A stretch of DNA of 5,903 nt from Prevotellaceae bacterium UBA1716 (GTDB taxonomy: Bacteria > Bacteroidota > Bacteroidia > Bacteroidales > Bacteroidaceae), in NCBI GenBank assembly GCA_002317225.1, contig DCIW01000015.1:1-5903 (forward strand), given 5' to 3'. The notes under the pieces are model-generated. The model worked only from the letters and a program-made list of their open reading frames with translations, had not been told where the DNA came from and did not search any database. Shown one piece after another: positions 5,403 through 5,903 of the stretch. The translations under genes were made by a program, and so were the position numbers. Each line of letters opens with the position of its first letter. Positions within the stretch are counted from its first letter, which is position 1.

Positions 5403-5425
5403 CAGGTGTCACATTATGACACTTG
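5403..5425. promoter_or_regulatory. Palindrome over the -33 region, candidate operator
   Basis: Nine-base arms, CAGGTGTCA (5403-5411) and TGACACTTG (5417-5425), surround CATTA; eight of nine positions are complementary and the ninth is a G-T pair. The core is TGTCA-N5-TGACA. No T-tract follows on either strand, so a terminator is unlikely. Its position over the -33 region of the small membrane protein promoter, just after the WYL regulator gene, fits a transcription factor site. Which factor binds is unknown. Confidence 0.5.
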
Positions 5426-5437
5426 TAATTTCTTTTT

Positions 5438-5903
5438 TTAGTTTTTCACTAAATTTTCTTGTATTTCTTCAATTTTTTCCTTCAAATATGCCTTGAAGTC
5501 CTCGTTTCCCAGCACTTCTATGTCCGAAGCGAGTCCTAACACAAATCGGCCGATACCCTGATAATTGCATACTCGGCAATAAAAAATCCAGTGTTTTTCT
5601 CCGTCCTCAATAAAGATTTTCTTTGCTATGCCGTATTCTTCCATCAGTATTCTTCGAGTAAGGAAACCGACTCTCAACTTCACTCTATATTCTTCTTCGC
5701 CCGAGAAACCAAACATGTCTGTGAAGTAATTAGTGTGCTGACTCTGGCATTCCCATGCATCATCAAGTAACTTCACATGATGAATGCGGGCAATCTTGAA
5801 TGTCTTACATATTCCAGAACTAACCTCAAAGCATCGCACTTCGCCCCTTGAAGGAATCACACGATAAGCCTCGACCAGGCGGTCGCTCTCAGTCTGACTA
5901 TGA
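5438..5903 (-). CDS. WYL-domain transcriptional regulator (partial; 5' end beyond window)
   Basis: The C-terminal 155 residues are visible. The frame is open to the window edge, so the GTG at 5860 is an internal Val, not a start. In these 155 residues, about 11-50 (SDRLVEAYRVIPSRGEVRCF through KTFKIARI) match the end of a WYL domain, the ligand-sensing SH3-like fold of bacterial regulators. About 70-150 (EYRVKLRVGF through FVLGLASDIEVLGN and a charged helix) match the WCX extension that follows it. The place usually held by the W-Y-L triad reads R-C-F, so the signature is degenerate or lies outside the window. A helix-turn-helix N-terminus is expected upstream but cannot be seen. WYL proteins respond to nucleic acid or other ligands and regulate defence, DNA repair or metabolism genes. 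No terminator is seen between its stop codon and the next gene. Confidence 0.8.
   Translation of the reverse strand, partial: HSQTESDRLVEAYRVIPSRGEVRCFEVSSGICKTFKIARIHHVKLLDDAWECQSQHTNYFTDMFGFSGEEEYRVKLRVGFLTRRILMEEYGIAKKIFIEDGEKHWIFYCRVCNYQGIGRFVLGLASDIEVLGNEDFKAYLKEKIEEIQENLVKN

Noticed and set aside
5403..5425. Inverted repeat after the WYL gene as a terminator
   Set aside because: No T-tract follows the hairpin on either strand; an operator is the better reading.

Overview
The window looks like a stretch of an ordinary chromosome from a Bacteroidales bacterium, most likely Prevotella or a close relative. Three things point there: promoters of the Bacteroidetes type (TTTG, about 20 bp, TAnnTTTG), no Shine-Dalgarno sites at normal spacing, and a ribonuclease H with an N-terminal viroplasmin-like domain. 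The genus is an inference from style and recognised proteins, not a database match. All six genes lie on the minus strand, so the window reads from right (upstream) to left (downstream). No stretch over 300 bases lacks a gene; the two largest gaps (3603-3790 and 4868-5057) are filled with promoters, terminators and short repeats.

Reading in the direction of transcription: (1) 5438-5903, the C-terminal part of a WYL-domain transcriptional regulator, cut by the window edge. (2) 5058-5333, a 91-residue protein of unknown function with two predicted membrane helices, its own promoter, and a palindrome over its -33 region. (3) 3791-4867, a secreted protein of unknown function with a Tyr/Trp-rich N-terminal half and a long Gly/Ser/Arg/Asn-rich tail holding two arrays of 12-residue repeats. 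Its promoter is interlocked with the terminator of the gene before it, and it has its own terminator. (4) 1782-3602, argS (arginyl-tRNA synthetase). (5) 555-1757, dacB, a PBP4-type D-Ala-D-Ala carboxypeptidase/endopeptidase that is unusually compact. (6) 1-512, the N-terminal part of a viroplasmin-domain ribonuclease H, cut by the other edge.

argS, dacB and rnhA have gaps of only 24 and 42 bp and no promoter-like sequence between them, so they are probably one transcript started just upstream of argS. Together they are housekeeping functions (translation, cell wall turnover, RNA:DNA hybrid removal) with no obvious shared pathway. The other three genes appear to be separate units.

I see no mobile element, CRISPR array, tRNA or rRNA, and no gene set resembling a new defence or biosynthetic system. 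What is less explained is between the genes: seven-base tandem repeats of related composition in three of the intergenic gaps, two promoters sharing nearly identical initial transcribed regions, a terminator that contains the next promoter's -33 element, and a palindrome next to the WYL regulator.
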